Assembly (NCBI RefSeq): GCF_003385515.1
Contig: NZ_QNVT01000008.1
Span: forward strand, 1-64,000
Direction: 5' to 3'
Length of the DNA stretch: 64,000 nucleotides
From: Chryseobacterium pennae
Lineage (GTDB): Bacteria; Bacteroidota; Bacteroidia; Flavobacteriales; Weeksellaceae
The position numbers and the translations under genes are program-made. Shown piece after piece: positions 1 to 8,238 of this stretch. The notes beneath the pieces were generated by a model, which searched no databases, was not told the origin of the DNA, and worked only from the letters and a program-made list of their open reading frames with translations. Positions within the stretch are counted from its first letter, which is position 1, and each line of letters opens with the position of its first letter.

Positions 1-189
1 CTGAAGCATAATGGTACAATAATTATATCAGAACAATTTAGAGATTTTACCAATTTTATTTTCTTTAATATTGGGGCATTCCACTTTATAAGTCAAAAGA
101 AATGGAAACAAGCAATTAATAATGCTGATTTGAATATTTTAAAAAATATAAAAATTACTCCATTTGCAAATATGTTAGTTGTAAAATAA
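1..189 (+). CDS. C-terminal end of a protein, probably a SAM-dependent methyltransferase (partial)
   Basis: An open frame runs from the first base of the window to a TAA, giving about 62 residues of a protein that starts outside. The visible part (LKHNGTIIISEQF near its start, then an amphipathic stretch and a final beta-strand ending FANMLVVK) resembles the last strands of class I SAM-dependent methyltransferases, where an 'L+xxGxLIIS' strand and a terminal hydrophobic strand are usual. The SAM-binding motifs would lie upstream and cannot be seen, so the assignment is an inference. It is the first member of an AT-rich run of accessory genes leading to the Shedu gene. Confidence 0.45.
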   Translation: MKHNGTIIISEQFRDFTNFIFFNIGAFHFISQKKWKQAINNADLNILKNIKITPFANMLVVK

Positions 190-306
190 CGATATGCCAT
201 TGGAGAAATATATCATAAGAATATTGTTGGGAAGTGGAGTTAATAGCTATTTGCATGAAAAAAAATATTACTCTTTACTATTATGAATAAAAGAAATATT
301 TAAGTT

Positions 307-867
307 GTGAAAACTCCACCCCAGAAACATGATTATCTTAGAATTTTATTCCTAGTATTATTTTTACTAGGATTAACTTTGTTTGGGTTAGTTGAGGATA
401 GCCTTAAAATTCTTTATATTGCCATTCCTTTTATACTACCTTATATTTTTGTCGTTATTTATGAATATTTCAGAGATACGAATAGCCCACAAGAAGATTT
501 TCAATGTAATGAAATTCAGGTTGAAGAACTTCTAAAAACTGGCATTCCTATTACAATTAATTTTGAAAAAGCAATAAAAGACATTACTGAATTAAGTTCT
601 CAAAGAAACGAAGATATTGAAATACTTCAGCAGTATTTTTTTCCATTTAAAGAACTTGTTAGTAAAAGTGGTGAGGAAACATTTACCTTGATTCAGTTAA
701 AATACAAAATAGGAAGAAAGTCTTTTCAAAAAAAGATTATTTTTCCTTTCTCAAAGCAAAGTACAATTTATATCTTAAAGATGAATAAGAGTACGATTTT
801 ATATTATAATGAAGAGTCTCCTCATGAATCTATTATTGATCTAGGTTTTTTAGAGAGTTATATTTAA
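307..867 (+). CDS. Hypothetical membrane-anchored protein
   Basis: I do not recognise this 186-residue protein. It starts at a GTG; no ATG is available near the N-terminus. Two hydrophobic segments (about residues 11-30 and 32-53) form a likely membrane hairpin, followed by a soluble domain of about 130 residues rich in Lys and Glu. The soluble part is probably cytoplasmic if the hairpin is N-in. It lies in the AT-rich accessory block, 83 bp before the next gene on the same strand, so it may be co-expressed with the neighbouring unknown gene. No catalytic motif is evident. Confidence 0.6.
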   Translation: MKTPPQKHDYLRILFLVLFLLGLTLFGLVEDSLKILYIAIPFILPYIFVVIYEYFRDTNSPQEDFQCNEIQVEELLKTGIPITINFEKAIKDITELSSQRNEDIEILQQYFFPFKELVSKSGEETFTLIQLKYKIGRKSFQKKIIFPFSKQSTIYILKMNKSTILYYNEESPHESIIDLGFLESYI

Positions 868-950
868 TTGATACTTTATTACAGTTATTGTACAGTTTGC
901 TCAGAATTTTGTTGAAGAACAAAGGATCTTAATTTTTTATAAGATATAAA

Positions 951-1448
951 ATGTACACATTTAGAATTGATAAAAGGGATTTTACAGTTGGTGATAAAAT
1001 ATTACCACAAAATGTCTATCAAAATAGATTAGATGCTAAGAGAAGATTAGTAGAAGATATTCTTGAGCAATTTCGACCAGAAAATAAGCCAGCTAGAAAT
1101 TCAATCTTGATGGTTTTCGAATTGCTTAATGATGCAAAAGAATTATGGTGGAAAATAAGCGATTCCAAATTATATAAAACTGAAATTTTAGAAACTGAAA
1201 TTCTTCATATTGGTGATTATAATAAAGTTGAAGAACTTTATAAATGTATTTTAGAAGGTAGAAATGGAGATCTTATAGCACAAGAATATTGGAATAGTAT
1301 ATTAACAGAAAATCCAATAATAGAGATTTTTGTTAATCAAGCAACTGTTAGTGAGGTTTTTTCTAATCCTGTACAAGAACGACATAGTATTTTAGCAAAA
1401 AAAATTGGAACCTCTATTTCTGATATCCAAATTATCGAAGATGATTAA
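951..1448 (+). CDS. Hypothetical soluble protein in defence region
   Basis: A 165-residue protein with no signal peptide or membrane segment, starting at an ATG. The N-terminal third (YTFRIDKRDFTVGDKI, then a helix with VEDILEQFRP) has the look of small bacterial DUF2441-like or ADP-ribosyltransferase-like proteins that open with a beta-strand 'Y..R.D...' and a 'GD.I' turn, but this is only an impression and no catalytic triad is clear. The middle contains a conserved-looking 'LHIGDYNKVEELY' segment. It sits 90 bp upstream of the Shedu gene on the same strand, so a role in the defence block is possible but unproven. Confidence 0.6.
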   Translation: MYTFRIDKRDFTVGDKILPQNVYQNRLDAKRRLVEDILEQFRPENKPARNSILMVFELLNDAKELWWKISDSKLYKTEILETEILHIGDYNKVEELYKCILEGRNGDLIAQEYWNSILTENPIIEIFVNQATVSEVFSNPVQERHSILAKKIGTSISDIQIIEDD

Positions 1449-1538
1449 AATGGATATTTGTATCAATTTAAAATAACTATTTAATTTAAATATTGAACTG
1501 ATTATTTAAATGTGGAAATAATCTAAAATTTATTTAAC

Positions 1539-2672
1539 ATGAAACTTATATATGAAGATAGAACTCCAATTTTAGTACTCGATCAATACGTAATAGAAGG
1601 ATGGGATTCTATGCCAAGAAAATACCCCAATCAAAATGCTATAGTATTTTCAAATGATGTAGATGATGATTTTCTGCAATATAATTTATTTGATTTAATA
1701 AAAAAGTATAGAATTAATGATTTTCCAGATCACAGAATAGAAATAATAATTGAGAATATAAAAGCAAAATCAGAACCCAAAATACTTGAGTCAATTCCAT
1801 ATCCTTTTTGGGGAATTAAAATTGGTGTTTCTGATAATGAATTTGTTATCACTTTTGAAATGATACAGAATATTAATCATTATGAAGAAGAATGGGATAA
1901 AAAATGGACAAATGAGTTCTATTTTGACAATATTTCCAGAATGCTTGAAAAAGAAGATGACTTGGAGGTATTATATGAAAAAGATGATTACTTGATTCTG
2001 GATTTAAGTGTAAAATTAATAGCTGTAAATATTGAATCTGCAGTAGAAAAAGCAATAATTAGGATTAAAGAAGTGATAATGAAGGTTGAAGCCTCAATTA
2101 ATGGATTGGGAGGTTTTTTTGAAGTTATAGAAATATGGAATAACAAAAAAATAAATAAAAGTGAAATATTCTGGCATAGATTGTTAAAAAAATATTCATG
2201 GCTTCTTTCATTAATAATTAATGAGCCTGTCATTATAGTGGAAGATGAAGCATACATTGGGGGCAAATCAATTCAAAATAAGAAAGGTAATGTTATAGAC
2301 TTTATTTATCAAAATAGACTTTCTGAAAATTTAGCGCTTATAGAAATTAAGACACCTCAAACAAAAATAATTGGTAAGGGATATCGAAACACATTTTGCT
2401 TAACAAATGATTTAACAGGCTCAATTAACCAATTATTAAATTATAAAGAACATTTTCAAAAAAACTATTACTCTTTAAATAAAACATCTGAATTAAGTTT
2501 TAATCTAATTTCTCCGAACTCGTATTTAATTATTGGAAATCAAGAAAATTTAAGAAAGGAAGAAAAGGAATGCTTTGAGCTTTATCGCAAAAACCTCAAT
2601 GGTATTACGATAATAACATTTGATGAACTTTTTGAGAAAGCATTCTTTGTCTTAACAATGATGAATAAGTAG
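1539..2672 (+). CDS. sduA: Shedu-type anti-phage nuclease (SduA, DUF4263)
   Basis: A 377-residue protein whose C-terminal half carries the Shedu SduA/DUF4263 nuclease signature. A helix with W and LL (about 215-225) is followed by 'EAYIGGK', then 'GNVIDF' with Asp254, then 'ALIEIKTPQTKI' with Glu269 and Lys271, giving a PD-(D/E)xK arrangement (D-x14-ExK). A 'YRN...L...I.QLLNYKEHF' helix follows, also typical. Shedu is a known single-gene anti-phage system in which SduA oligomers cut nucleic acid on infection. Residues 1-200 have no recognised domain and are the part that varies between Shedu proteins, probably sensing. The ATG start follows a 90-bp AT-rich gap, and no partner gene is required. 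An ArdA homologue lies 670 bp downstream. Confidence 0.88.
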   Translation: MKLIYEDRTPILVLDQYVIEGWDSMPRKYPNQNAIVFSNDVDDDFLQYNLFDLIKKYRINDFPDHRIEIIIENIKAKSEPKILESIPYPFWGIKIGVSDNEFVITFEMIQNINHYEEEWDKKWTNEFYFDNISRMLEKEDDLEVLYEKDDYLILDLSVKLIAVNIESAVEKAIIRIKEVIMKVEASINGLGGFFEVIEIWNNKKINKSEIFWHRLLKKYSWLLSLIINEPVIIVEDEAYIGGKSIQNKKGNVIDFIYQNRLSENLALIEIKTPQTKIIGKGYRNTFCLTNDLTGSINQLLNYKEHFQKNYYSLNKTSELSFNLISPNSYLIIGNQENLRKEEKECFELYRKNLNGITIITFDELFEKAFFVLTMMNK

Positions 2673-2700
2673 TTATATAAATCTATAAATTAAGATTGAC

Positions 2701-2775
2701 TTTGAAAGTTTAAGACTCCTATAAGCACTCACAAACCTTGCTCTACCTATAAGTCTTAATAAATCAACTTTCAAA
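2701..2775. repeat. Two-part inverted repeat downstream of Shedu
   Basis: TTTGAAAGTT (2701-2710) and TAAGACT (2711-2717) pair with AGTCTTA (2752-2758) and AACTTTCAAA (2766-2775). The result is a 17-bp stem with one asymmetric bulge and a loop of about 34 nt. No T-run follows directly, so it is not a classic terminator. It may be a structured RNA or an end of a decayed element. Confidence 0.55.
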
Positions 2776-3220
2776 AAGATATTTTATGGAATTTTCAATG
2801 TAAAAGGACAATGGTAAATCCTCACCCATAAAAATTCCCCAACCAATTTCTCTCAAAAATTCAAATCAGCTTTAAGTAGATTTTGTGTCAATTTAATACC
2901 AAAACTTATTTTTGAATGTAAGGACAGAAGGTACTAAGGATAAGGAAGGGGGATATCGAGAAACTTTTTTTTGCTACCCCCACCAATCTGTAAAGTTTTT
3001 TCTCATACAGTAGTTTTTGTTGTATGTGGTTTATGTAGATCTAATTTTATTTTCCACTTATTCTTTTGTAATAGTTATACTCTTTAAACTATATGTTTAT
3101 TATTGTTTTGTTGGACAGTTTTTGTTGGTGTGGTTTGTAGTTAAAAATATTTTAAAAACTTTAATTTTAAAGTTAAAATCTTTGTCAAATGGCATGAATA
3201 TTGACTTTATTAATATATCT

Positions 3221-3244
3221 AAGAACTGATTTAGGTTCTTTTTT
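3221..3244 (+). terminator. Rho-independent terminator-like hairpin
   Basis: AAGAAC and GTTCTT (3221-3226 with 3235-3240) flank an 8-nt loop and are followed by a T-run. It lies before the ardA leader and would end any transcript coming from the T-rich gap. Confidence 0.5.
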
Positions 3245-3342
3245 CTACATAGAATTTCACAATACAACATAAAAATGCCTAAAGTGCTACGAACACGATA
3301 GGCAAGTCAATAAATTTTAAAACCAACTTAAAACTTATCAAC

Positions 3343-3873
3343 ATGGCAAATTTAACAAATTGTCCTGATACTATGTGTATCTATGTAGGAACTTACAAAA
3401 AGTATAATGAAGGCTCATTATTTGGGAAATGGCTTAATTTAGCTGATTATTCAAGCTATGACGAGCTAATTAAAGTAATGAAAAAACTTCATAATGATGA
3501 AGATGATCCCGAATTTATGTTGCAGGATTATGAAAACTGCTCTTTTTTTGAAAAATTAGGGTTAATAGGAGAAAGTTATATATCAGATGAAACGTTTGAG
3601 ATAGTACACCAAATAAACGATTCTGGACACGATTTAGAAGTTTTTGAAGCTTATGTCGACTGTGTTGGGAAAATGGATTTTCAGAGTATTTATGAAGGTG
3701 TAGTAGATTATTACATGGGAGAGTATTCAGACAATGAAGCATTTGCTCAATATTTATTAGAAATGGATATTCCTGAAAGTCTACCCAACTATATTTATAT
3801 TGACTGGGAAACCACTGCAAGAAATCTTATGTTTGATTATTTTGAGAGTAACGGACATTATTTTAAATCGTAG
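3343..3873 (+). CDS. ardA: ArdA-family antirestriction protein (DNA mimic)
   Basis: A 176-residue protein with the ArdA opening (IYVGTYKKYNEGSLFGKWL near residues 13-31), followed by the 'LHNDEDDPEFMLQDYEN' segment that is diagnostic of the family. ArdA proteins imitate about 40 bp of bent B-DNA and block type I restriction enzymes. In agreement, this protein has about 35 Asp/Glu against about 10 Lys/Arg, with acidic residues spread along its length. ArdA genes are usually carried by conjugative plasmids and integrative elements, so its position between a Shedu gene and a damaged tRNA points to an inserted element. The ATG start follows a leader with a small GCCTA/TAGGC hairpin. No conjugation genes are visible nearby, so the element is either cut off by the window or decayed. 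Confidence 0.92.
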   Translation: MANLTNCPDTMCIYVGTYKKYNEGSLFGKWLNLADYSSYDELIKVMKKLHNDEDDPEFMLQDYENCSFFEKLGLIGESYISDETFEIVHQINDSGHDLEVFEAYVDCVGKMDFQSIYEGVVDYYMGEYSDNEAFAQYLLEMDIPESLPNYIYIDWETTARNLMFDYFESNGHYFKS

Positions 3874-4044
3874 TATATTTGCATTATAATGAACTCAGTT
3901 TTAACTCTTAAAGTTCAAATAAGTTTAATTAGATTCAAACAGATTCAAAAAAGCATTTTTCAAAAGTTTGGGTACAAAAACAAAAAAGATAAAATGTAAT
4001 TATTTATTTTTCAATAATTTACAAATTATCTTTTATTTGAAAAG

Positions 4045-4123
4045 TGGAGAGTACGGGATTCGAACCCGTGACCTTTTGACTGCCAGTCAAACGCGCTCCT
4101 TATAAAGTAATATTCAGCTCTCA
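4045..4123 (-). tRNA. Degenerate tRNA-Ala(GGC)-like gene; 3' half intact, possible attachment-site remnant
   Basis: On the minus strand the 3' half is a good class I tRNA: anticodon stem TTTGA/TCAAA with loop CTGGCAG (T33, anticodon GGC, which reads Ala codons), a 5-nt variable loop AGGTC, T-arm ACGGG-TTCGAAT-CCCGT, and 3' acceptor strand ACTCTCC with discriminator A at 4045. The 5' half does not fit. The best acceptor strand (TGAGAGC at 4123-4117) pairs at only five of seven positions, and the 23 nt before the anticodon stem cannot form a 4-bp D-stem. This is what remains when an element integrates into a tRNA 3' end, or a pseudogene. It begins only a few bases after the AraC-family stop codon on the same strand. 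Confidence 0.6.
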
Positions 4124-4129
4124 AAGGTA

Positions 4130-4999
4130 TTAATTTATGGTAAACTTCTTCGGCGATTTTCCGGTGATCTGGGTGAACTTTCTGTAAAAATATTCCAGGG
4201 TATTAAATCCGGATTCAAAACATATATTTTTAATTCCTATTTCCGGATTGTTGATCAAGAGCTGTTTGGCATGTTCTATCCTTAACTGAATAATATATTC
4301 GACCGGAGTACAGTGGTAAGAATGCTTAAACTTTTTAAACAGATTGGCTTCACTCATTCCTGCTAAGGTTGACAGTTTCTTTATGGTAATGGGTTCTCTG
4401 TAGTTGTGTTTGATAAAATAAACCACTTCCTGAAGTCCGTTTTGTGGATCATCTGTCTTATCAGAATGGAGCAGGATATGCTTTGCGTTGGTTTTCATCA
4501 GTTCGTAAATCAATTCCTTAAGGCTTAAACTCAAAAGAAAATCTGACGTATTATAAATACTTTCATCCACTCTTCTGTTGTAAAGATTGGTGAGGCATCT
4601 CCATAAAGATTCATCAGAGCTTACAAACTTTTTCACAGTATTTTCCTTCATCATGATTCCTGTTCTGTCCCAGTCAGGGTGCCAGTTTTCAATAACTTCA
4701 TGGAAAACACTGTCGATATATTCCTGTTCTATATTCAAGACCAGGCATTTGGTAGGTTCCCGGAAAACAGGATGGATATCAATACTCAATTCTTTATTGC
4801 AGGGTGGGATGAATACACTTCTTTCATTAAACTCAAAAGTTTCCTCCTCACTTCGGATGATTTTATTGCCACTCAGCATAAGGGTGATGACAGGCTTTTC
4901 AAAAAAGAAAGGAAAATCATGGCACACTACATTCGTTTCAAATACATTCAGTTCACCAAAAGGAATGCTGAAAACGGTTCTTTCTTCGATCTTTTCCAT
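4130..4999 (-). CDS. AraC-family transcriptional regulator
   Basis: A 289-residue regulator. The N-terminal part (about 1-170) has the beta-rich look of an AraC-type cupin-like ligand-sensing domain. The C-terminal 100 residues form two helix-turn-helix units: 'ITIKKLSTLAGMSEANLFKKFK' leads into the first recognition helix, and 'IKNICFESGFNTLEYFYRKFTQITGKSPKKF' is the classical second HTH with its G-F-x-x-x-x-Y-F-x-R-x-F pattern. It is divergently transcribed from the aldehyde dehydrogenase/GMC oxidoreductase pair and probably controls it in response to the alcohol or aldehyde substrate. It lacks a signal peptide. Its stop codon lies 6 bp from the tRNA-like remnant. Confidence 0.88.
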   Translation of the reverse strand: MEKIEERTVFSIPFGELNVFETNVVCHDFPFFFEKPVITLMLSGNKIIRSEEETFEFNERSVFIPPCNKELSIDIHPVFREPTKCLVLNIEQEYIDSVFHEVIENWHPDWDRTGIMMKENTVKKFVSSDESLWRCLTNLYNRRVDESIYNTSDFLLSLSLKELIYELMKTNAKHILLHSDKTDDPQNGLQEVVYFIKHNYREPITIKKLSTLAGMSEANLFKKFKHSYHCTPVEYIIQLRIEHAKQLLINNPEIGIKNICFESGFNTLEYFYRKFTQITGKSPKKFTIN

Positions 5000-5098
5000 A
5001 AGATAGAGTTTAGGTTAAAAAAAATAGAGAATAGGTAAATGAATTACATCATGTTTTCGCCATTTTCGAATTGTGTAAAATACAAAATATTTAAAATA

Positions 5099-6514
5099 AT
5101 GGAAAAAACATCGTTAGAAAAAGAAAACAATACATTAAATACTGATTTTTTATCTCTGAATCCCTCTACATTAGAGGTTATTGGCAAAGTAGAAAATACA
5201 TCCAGTGAAGAAATAGACGCTATCATTGTGAAAGCAAAAAAAGCCCAAAAATTATGGGCAGCAAGACCCGATGCTGAAAGAAAAGAAATTTTATTGAAAG
5301 TAGCAGAAGCTTTGCAGACTCATTCAAAACATCTTGCAGAATGGATTACCAAAGAACAGGGAAAGCCACTTAACGGGCCGGGTGCTCATTTTGAAATGCA
5401 GGCTTGTGTTGGTTGGACCCAAGTGCCGGCATCACTGGATCTGCCTGAAGAAATAGTCTTTGAAGATGAAACCCGAAAAGATATCCTGTACAGAAATCCG
5501 ATTGGGGTAGTTGCTGCAATTGCCCCCTGGAACTGGCCATTAATGATTGCTATCTGGCAGATTATTCCATCATTGAGAATGGGAAATGCTGTTGTCATAA
5601 AACCTTCAGAATATACAACTTTCTGTAGCCTGGAGATGATAAAAGTAATCAATAGTGTACTTCCTGAGGATATTTTGCAGGTAGTTACAGGAAAAGGAGA
5701 AGTAGGAGCTTATCTTACAGGCCATCCGGAAATAGGAAAAATTATGTTTACAGGCTCCATTGCAACAGGAAAAAAAGTCATTGAAGCTTCTGCTAACAAT
5801 ATGGCACGTCTGACACTGGAATGTGGTGGAAATGATGCTGGAATCATTTTACCTGGCTTAGATGTTGCCAAACACATAGAAAGCATTTTCTGGGGCGCTT
5901 TTCTGAATATGGGACAAACCTGTGCCTGTTTGAAAAGATTATATGTACATGAAGATGATTACGAAAAAGTAGTTCAGGCTTTGGCTGGATATTCCTCGAA
6001 TATTCCAATGGGGAACGGAGCTGATGAAACTATTGTCCTGGGACCTATACAGAATAAAATGCAATACGATAAAATTCAGGATCTGATTCATGATGCTGAA
6101 AATACTGGAGCAGAATTTCTATTCAAAGGACAAAAGCCTGATCTGAAAGGATACTTTATTCCCGTAACCCTTATCGGAAATGTTGATAACGGTGATAGAA
6201 TTGTTGACGAAGAACAGTTTGGACCTGTCTTACCAATTATTAAATATAAAACAGTGGAAGAAGCCATCTGGAAAGCTAACGATTCAGAAAACGGACTGGG
6301 CGCTTCAGTATGGAGTGATAATTCTGATGAGGCAGAAAAAGTAGCTGCACAGTTGGAGGCAGGAACAGTTTGGATCAATCAACATGGAGCTATTCATCCG
6401 TTCGTTCCTTTTGGCGGTGCAAAACAATCCGGGTATGGTGTAGAATTCGGTATCGAAGGGTTGAAAGCAGTAACCACACCTAAAGTAATCAGTATCAAAA
6501 AGCAAACATCTTAA
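5099..6514 (+). CDS. NAD(P)+-dependent aldehyde dehydrogenase
   Basis: An aldehyde dehydrogenase superfamily enzyme that oxidises an aldehyde to its acid. From the ATG at 5099 it is 471 residues, near the family's usual size. An upstream in-frame ATG at 5039 would add 20 unconserved residues and leave almost no room for a divergent promoter. Visible motifs are the nucleotide-binding 'APWNWP', the 'FTGS..TG' Rossmann loop, general base Glu241 in 'LECGGND', and nucleophile Cys275 in 'FLNMGQTC', with the normal 34-residue spacing. It lies 10 bp before a GMC oxidoreductase, so the pair could carry out alcohol to aldehyde to acid oxidation, as in the choline-to-betaine route. The substrate cannot be read from sequence. 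Confidence 0.9.
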   Translation: MEKTSLEKENNTLNTDFLSLNPSTLEVIGKVENTSSEEIDAIIVKAKKAQKLWAARPDAERKEILLKVAEALQTHSKHLAEWITKEQGKPLNGPGAHFEMQACVGWTQVPASLDLPEEIVFEDETRKDILYRNPIGVVAAIAPWNWPLMIAIWQIIPSLRMGNAVVIKPSEYTTFCSLEMIKVINSVLPEDILQVVTGKGEVGAYLTGHPEIGKIMFTGSIATGKKVIEASANNMARLTLECGGNDAGIILPGLDVAKHIESIFWGAFLNMGQTCACLKRLYVHEDDYEKVVQALAGYSSNIPMGNGADETIVLGPIQNKMQYDKIQDLIHDAENTGAEFLFKGQKPDLKGYFIPVTLIGNVDNGDRIVDEEQFGPVLPIIKYKTVEEAIWKANDSENGLGASVWSDNSDEAEKVAAQLEAGTVWINQHGAIHPFVPFGGAKQSGYGVEFGIEGLKAVTTPKVISIKKQTS

Positions 6515-6524
6515 ATTAAAACTC

Positions 6525-8075
6525 ATGAAATACGATTTTATAATAGTTGGGTCTGGCTCTGCAGGAGCTGTTATTGCCAACAGATTAAGTGAAAATAATA
6601 ATATAAGTGTTCTCCTGTTAGAAGCAGGACCGAATGATAAAGTTAATGAAGTACAGGACCAAGCCGGCTGGCCAGCCATATGGAATACTGAAAGGGATTG
6701 GGCTTATCATACCGTTGCTCAGGAAAATGCGGGCGGAAATACACGATATTGGCCACGTGGAAAAACATTAGGAGGTTCAAGCTCTATTAATGGGATGATC
6801 TATATCAGAGGGCATCAGCAGGATTATGATCATTGGGCGTATAATGGATGTGTGGGCTGGGACTGGGAAAGCGTTCTGCCTTACTTTAAGAAATCCGAGA
6901 ATCATGAAGATGGAGAGGATGATATGCATGGAGGAGAAGGTCCCCTTTTTGTAAGCCGTATCAAGCGTCCGAATGCCATTTCAGCAAGTGCTATTGAAGC
7001 ATGTAAAGAATTAGGATATCCATTGACAGATGACTTTAGCAAGGAAATTTGGGGTGCGGGTCTGAATCACCTTAGTGTAGGTAAGGATGGTAAAAGATGT
7101 TCTACTGCCAAAGCATTTTTAGACCCTGTCTCATCACGTTCCAATCTGCATATACAAACAGATGCGCTAGCTCAGAAGCTAATTTTTGAAGGAGATCAGT
7201 GTGTAGGGGTTCAGTATGTAAAGAATGGAGAATTATTAGAAGTCAGAGCAGGCAAAGAAGTGATTGTATCCTGTGGAACTATAGAATCTGCGAAACTTCT
7301 GATGATTTCCGGAATTGGGGATAAAGAAGAATTGGAATCTGTTGGGATTTCAGTGATAAAAGACCTGAAAGGAGTAGGGAAAAACCTTCAGGATCATCTT
7401 TTGACAAGTGTTATTTTTAAAGCGAAAAAAGAAATTCCAGCACCCCAAGCCAACTTATTGGAAGCACAGCTTTTCTGGAAAAGTAAAGAAGAAATGGTTT
7501 TCCCTGATTTACAACCTTTGTTTATGGGGCTTCCTTATTACAGTCCAGGATTTACGGGTCCCGAAAATGCATTCACATTCTGTGCTGGATTTATCAGACC
7601 TCAGAGTAAAGGGTATATCAAATTAACAGCTTCAGATCCGGCTTCACCGCTGGAAATCAATCCAAGATATTTATCCGAAGAATCTGATTTGGAAGCGCTG
7701 TACAAATGTGTGGAAATTTGCCGTGAAATGGGTCGTACAGAAGCAATGAAAGAATGGAATGATGGCGAAATCTATCCAGGTGAAGGGAAAACAAAAGAAG
7801 AAGTGATAGATTATATCAAAAAATCATGCTCCACTTATCATCACATGACGGGAACCTGTAAAATGGGAATAGACAGCCTTTCTGTGGTTGATCCAAGATT
7901 AAGAGTATATGGAATAAAAGGTCTTCGTGTAGCAGATGCTTCCATCATGCCGGATGTAGTTTCCGGAAATACCAATGCTCCTACTATCATGATCGGCGAA
8001 AAAGCAGCAGATATGATTAAAGAAGATCATCATATGAAAGAATCAGGAGTAGAAGGAAAGTTATCGTTCGTTTAA
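6525..8075 (+). CDS. GMC-family FAD-dependent oxidoreductase (choline dehydrogenase-like)
   Basis: A 516-residue glucose-methanol-choline oxidoreductase. FAD-binding '[16 protein letters not shown]' starts at residue 7, with the ribose-binding Glu in 'LLLEAGP'. The GMC signature '[18 protein letters not shown]' follows. The catalytic His440 sits in '[10 protein letters not shown]', and the partner region '[19 protein letters not shown]' is near the C-terminus. It oxidises a primary alcohol, passing electrons to FAD and then to a quinone or oxygen. It follows the aldehyde dehydrogenase by 10 bp and ends at a strong terminator, so the two form an operon. It is choline-dehydrogenase-like in motifs, but no betaine transporter or BetI lies nearby and an aromatic or aliphatic alcohol is equally possible. 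Confidence 0.9.
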   Translation: MKYDFIIVGSGSAGAVIANRLSENNNISVLLLEAGPNDKVNEVQDQAGWPAIWNTERDWAYHTVAQENAGGNTRYWPRGKTLGGSSSINGMIYIRGHQQDYDHWAYNGCVGWDWESVLPYFKKSENHEDGEDDMHGGEGPLFVSRIKRPNAISASAIEACKELGYPLTDDFSKEIWGAGLNHLSVGKDGKRCSTAKAFLDPVSSRSNLHIQTDALAQKLIFEGDQCVGVQYVKNGELLEVRAGKEVIVSCGTIESAKLLMISGIGDKEELESVGISVIKDLKGVGKNLQDHLLTSVIFKAKKEIPAPQANLLEAQLFWKSKEEMVFPDLQPLFMGLPYYSPGFTGPENAFTFCAGFIRPQSKGYIKLTASDPASPLEINPRYLSEESDLEALYKCVEICREMGRTEAMKEWNDGEIYPGEGKTKEEVIDYIKKSCSTYHHMTGTCKMGIDSLSVVDPRLRVYGIKGLRVADASIMPDVVSGNTNAPTIMIGEKAADMIKEDHHMKESGVEGKLSFV

Positions 8076-8094
8076 ATAGAGTTTGAAACTCAGA

Positions 8095-8135
8095 AACAGT
8101 CACTTCTTCAATGTTGAAGTGGCTGTTTTCTTTTC
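8095..8135 (+). terminator. Terminator of the aldehyde dehydrogenase/GMC operon
   Basis: AACAGTCACTTC (8095-8106) pairs with GAAGTGGCTGTT (8116-8127), with one G-T pair, over a 9-nt loop and is followed by TTCTTTT. Confidence 0.85.
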
Positions 8136-8215
8136 TGTTGAAAGATGTGAATGAATACAGTAGATTAATCTGGTGAAAATTATCCGTGTATCCATGGCTG
8201 AGTACAGCAATCTCT

Positions 8216-8223
8216 TATCTTTG
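8216..8223 (+). promoter_or_regulatory. Bacteroidota -7 box for the thioesterase gene
   Basis: TATCTTTG matches the TAnnTTTG consensus and lies 15 bp upstream of the ATG at 8239, which supports that start over the GTG at 8173. Confidence 0.65.
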
Positions 8224-8238
8224 TTTAAAATAAAATTC

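Larger units (their letters stand above)
2673..3342. other. 670-bp gap between Shedu and ardA, no convincing gene
   Basis: This stretch holds a two-part inverted repeat (2701-2775), a T-rich segment whose only long frame (3017-3229, TTG start) encodes an implausibly hydrophobic peptide, a terminator-like hairpin (3221-3244), and a short GCCTA/TAGGC hairpin (about 3277-3302) in the leader of ardA. It looks like decayed mobile-element sequence. A small RNA ending at the hairpin cannot be excluded. Confidence 0.5.

Noticed and set aside
3017..3229. A 70-codon frame with a TTG start between Shedu and ardA
   Set aside because: Its very hydrophobic product follows from the T-rich DNA, it has no ribosome-binding or family signal, and its stop overlaps a terminator hairpin. 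A small RNA is more likely than a protein.
4679..5038. Plus-strand frame inside the AraC-family gene
   Set aside because: It is antisense to a gene with full AraC motifs and has no recognisable domain of its own.
6305..6679. Minus-strand frame of 124 codons over the aldehyde dehydrogenase/GMC junction
   Set aside because: It is a shadow of two well-supported genes; its sequence is low in structure and without motifs.
8173..8238. N-terminal extension of the thioesterase from a GTG
   Set aside because: A TATCTTTG promoter box lies inside it and the hotdog domain begins after the ATG at 8239.
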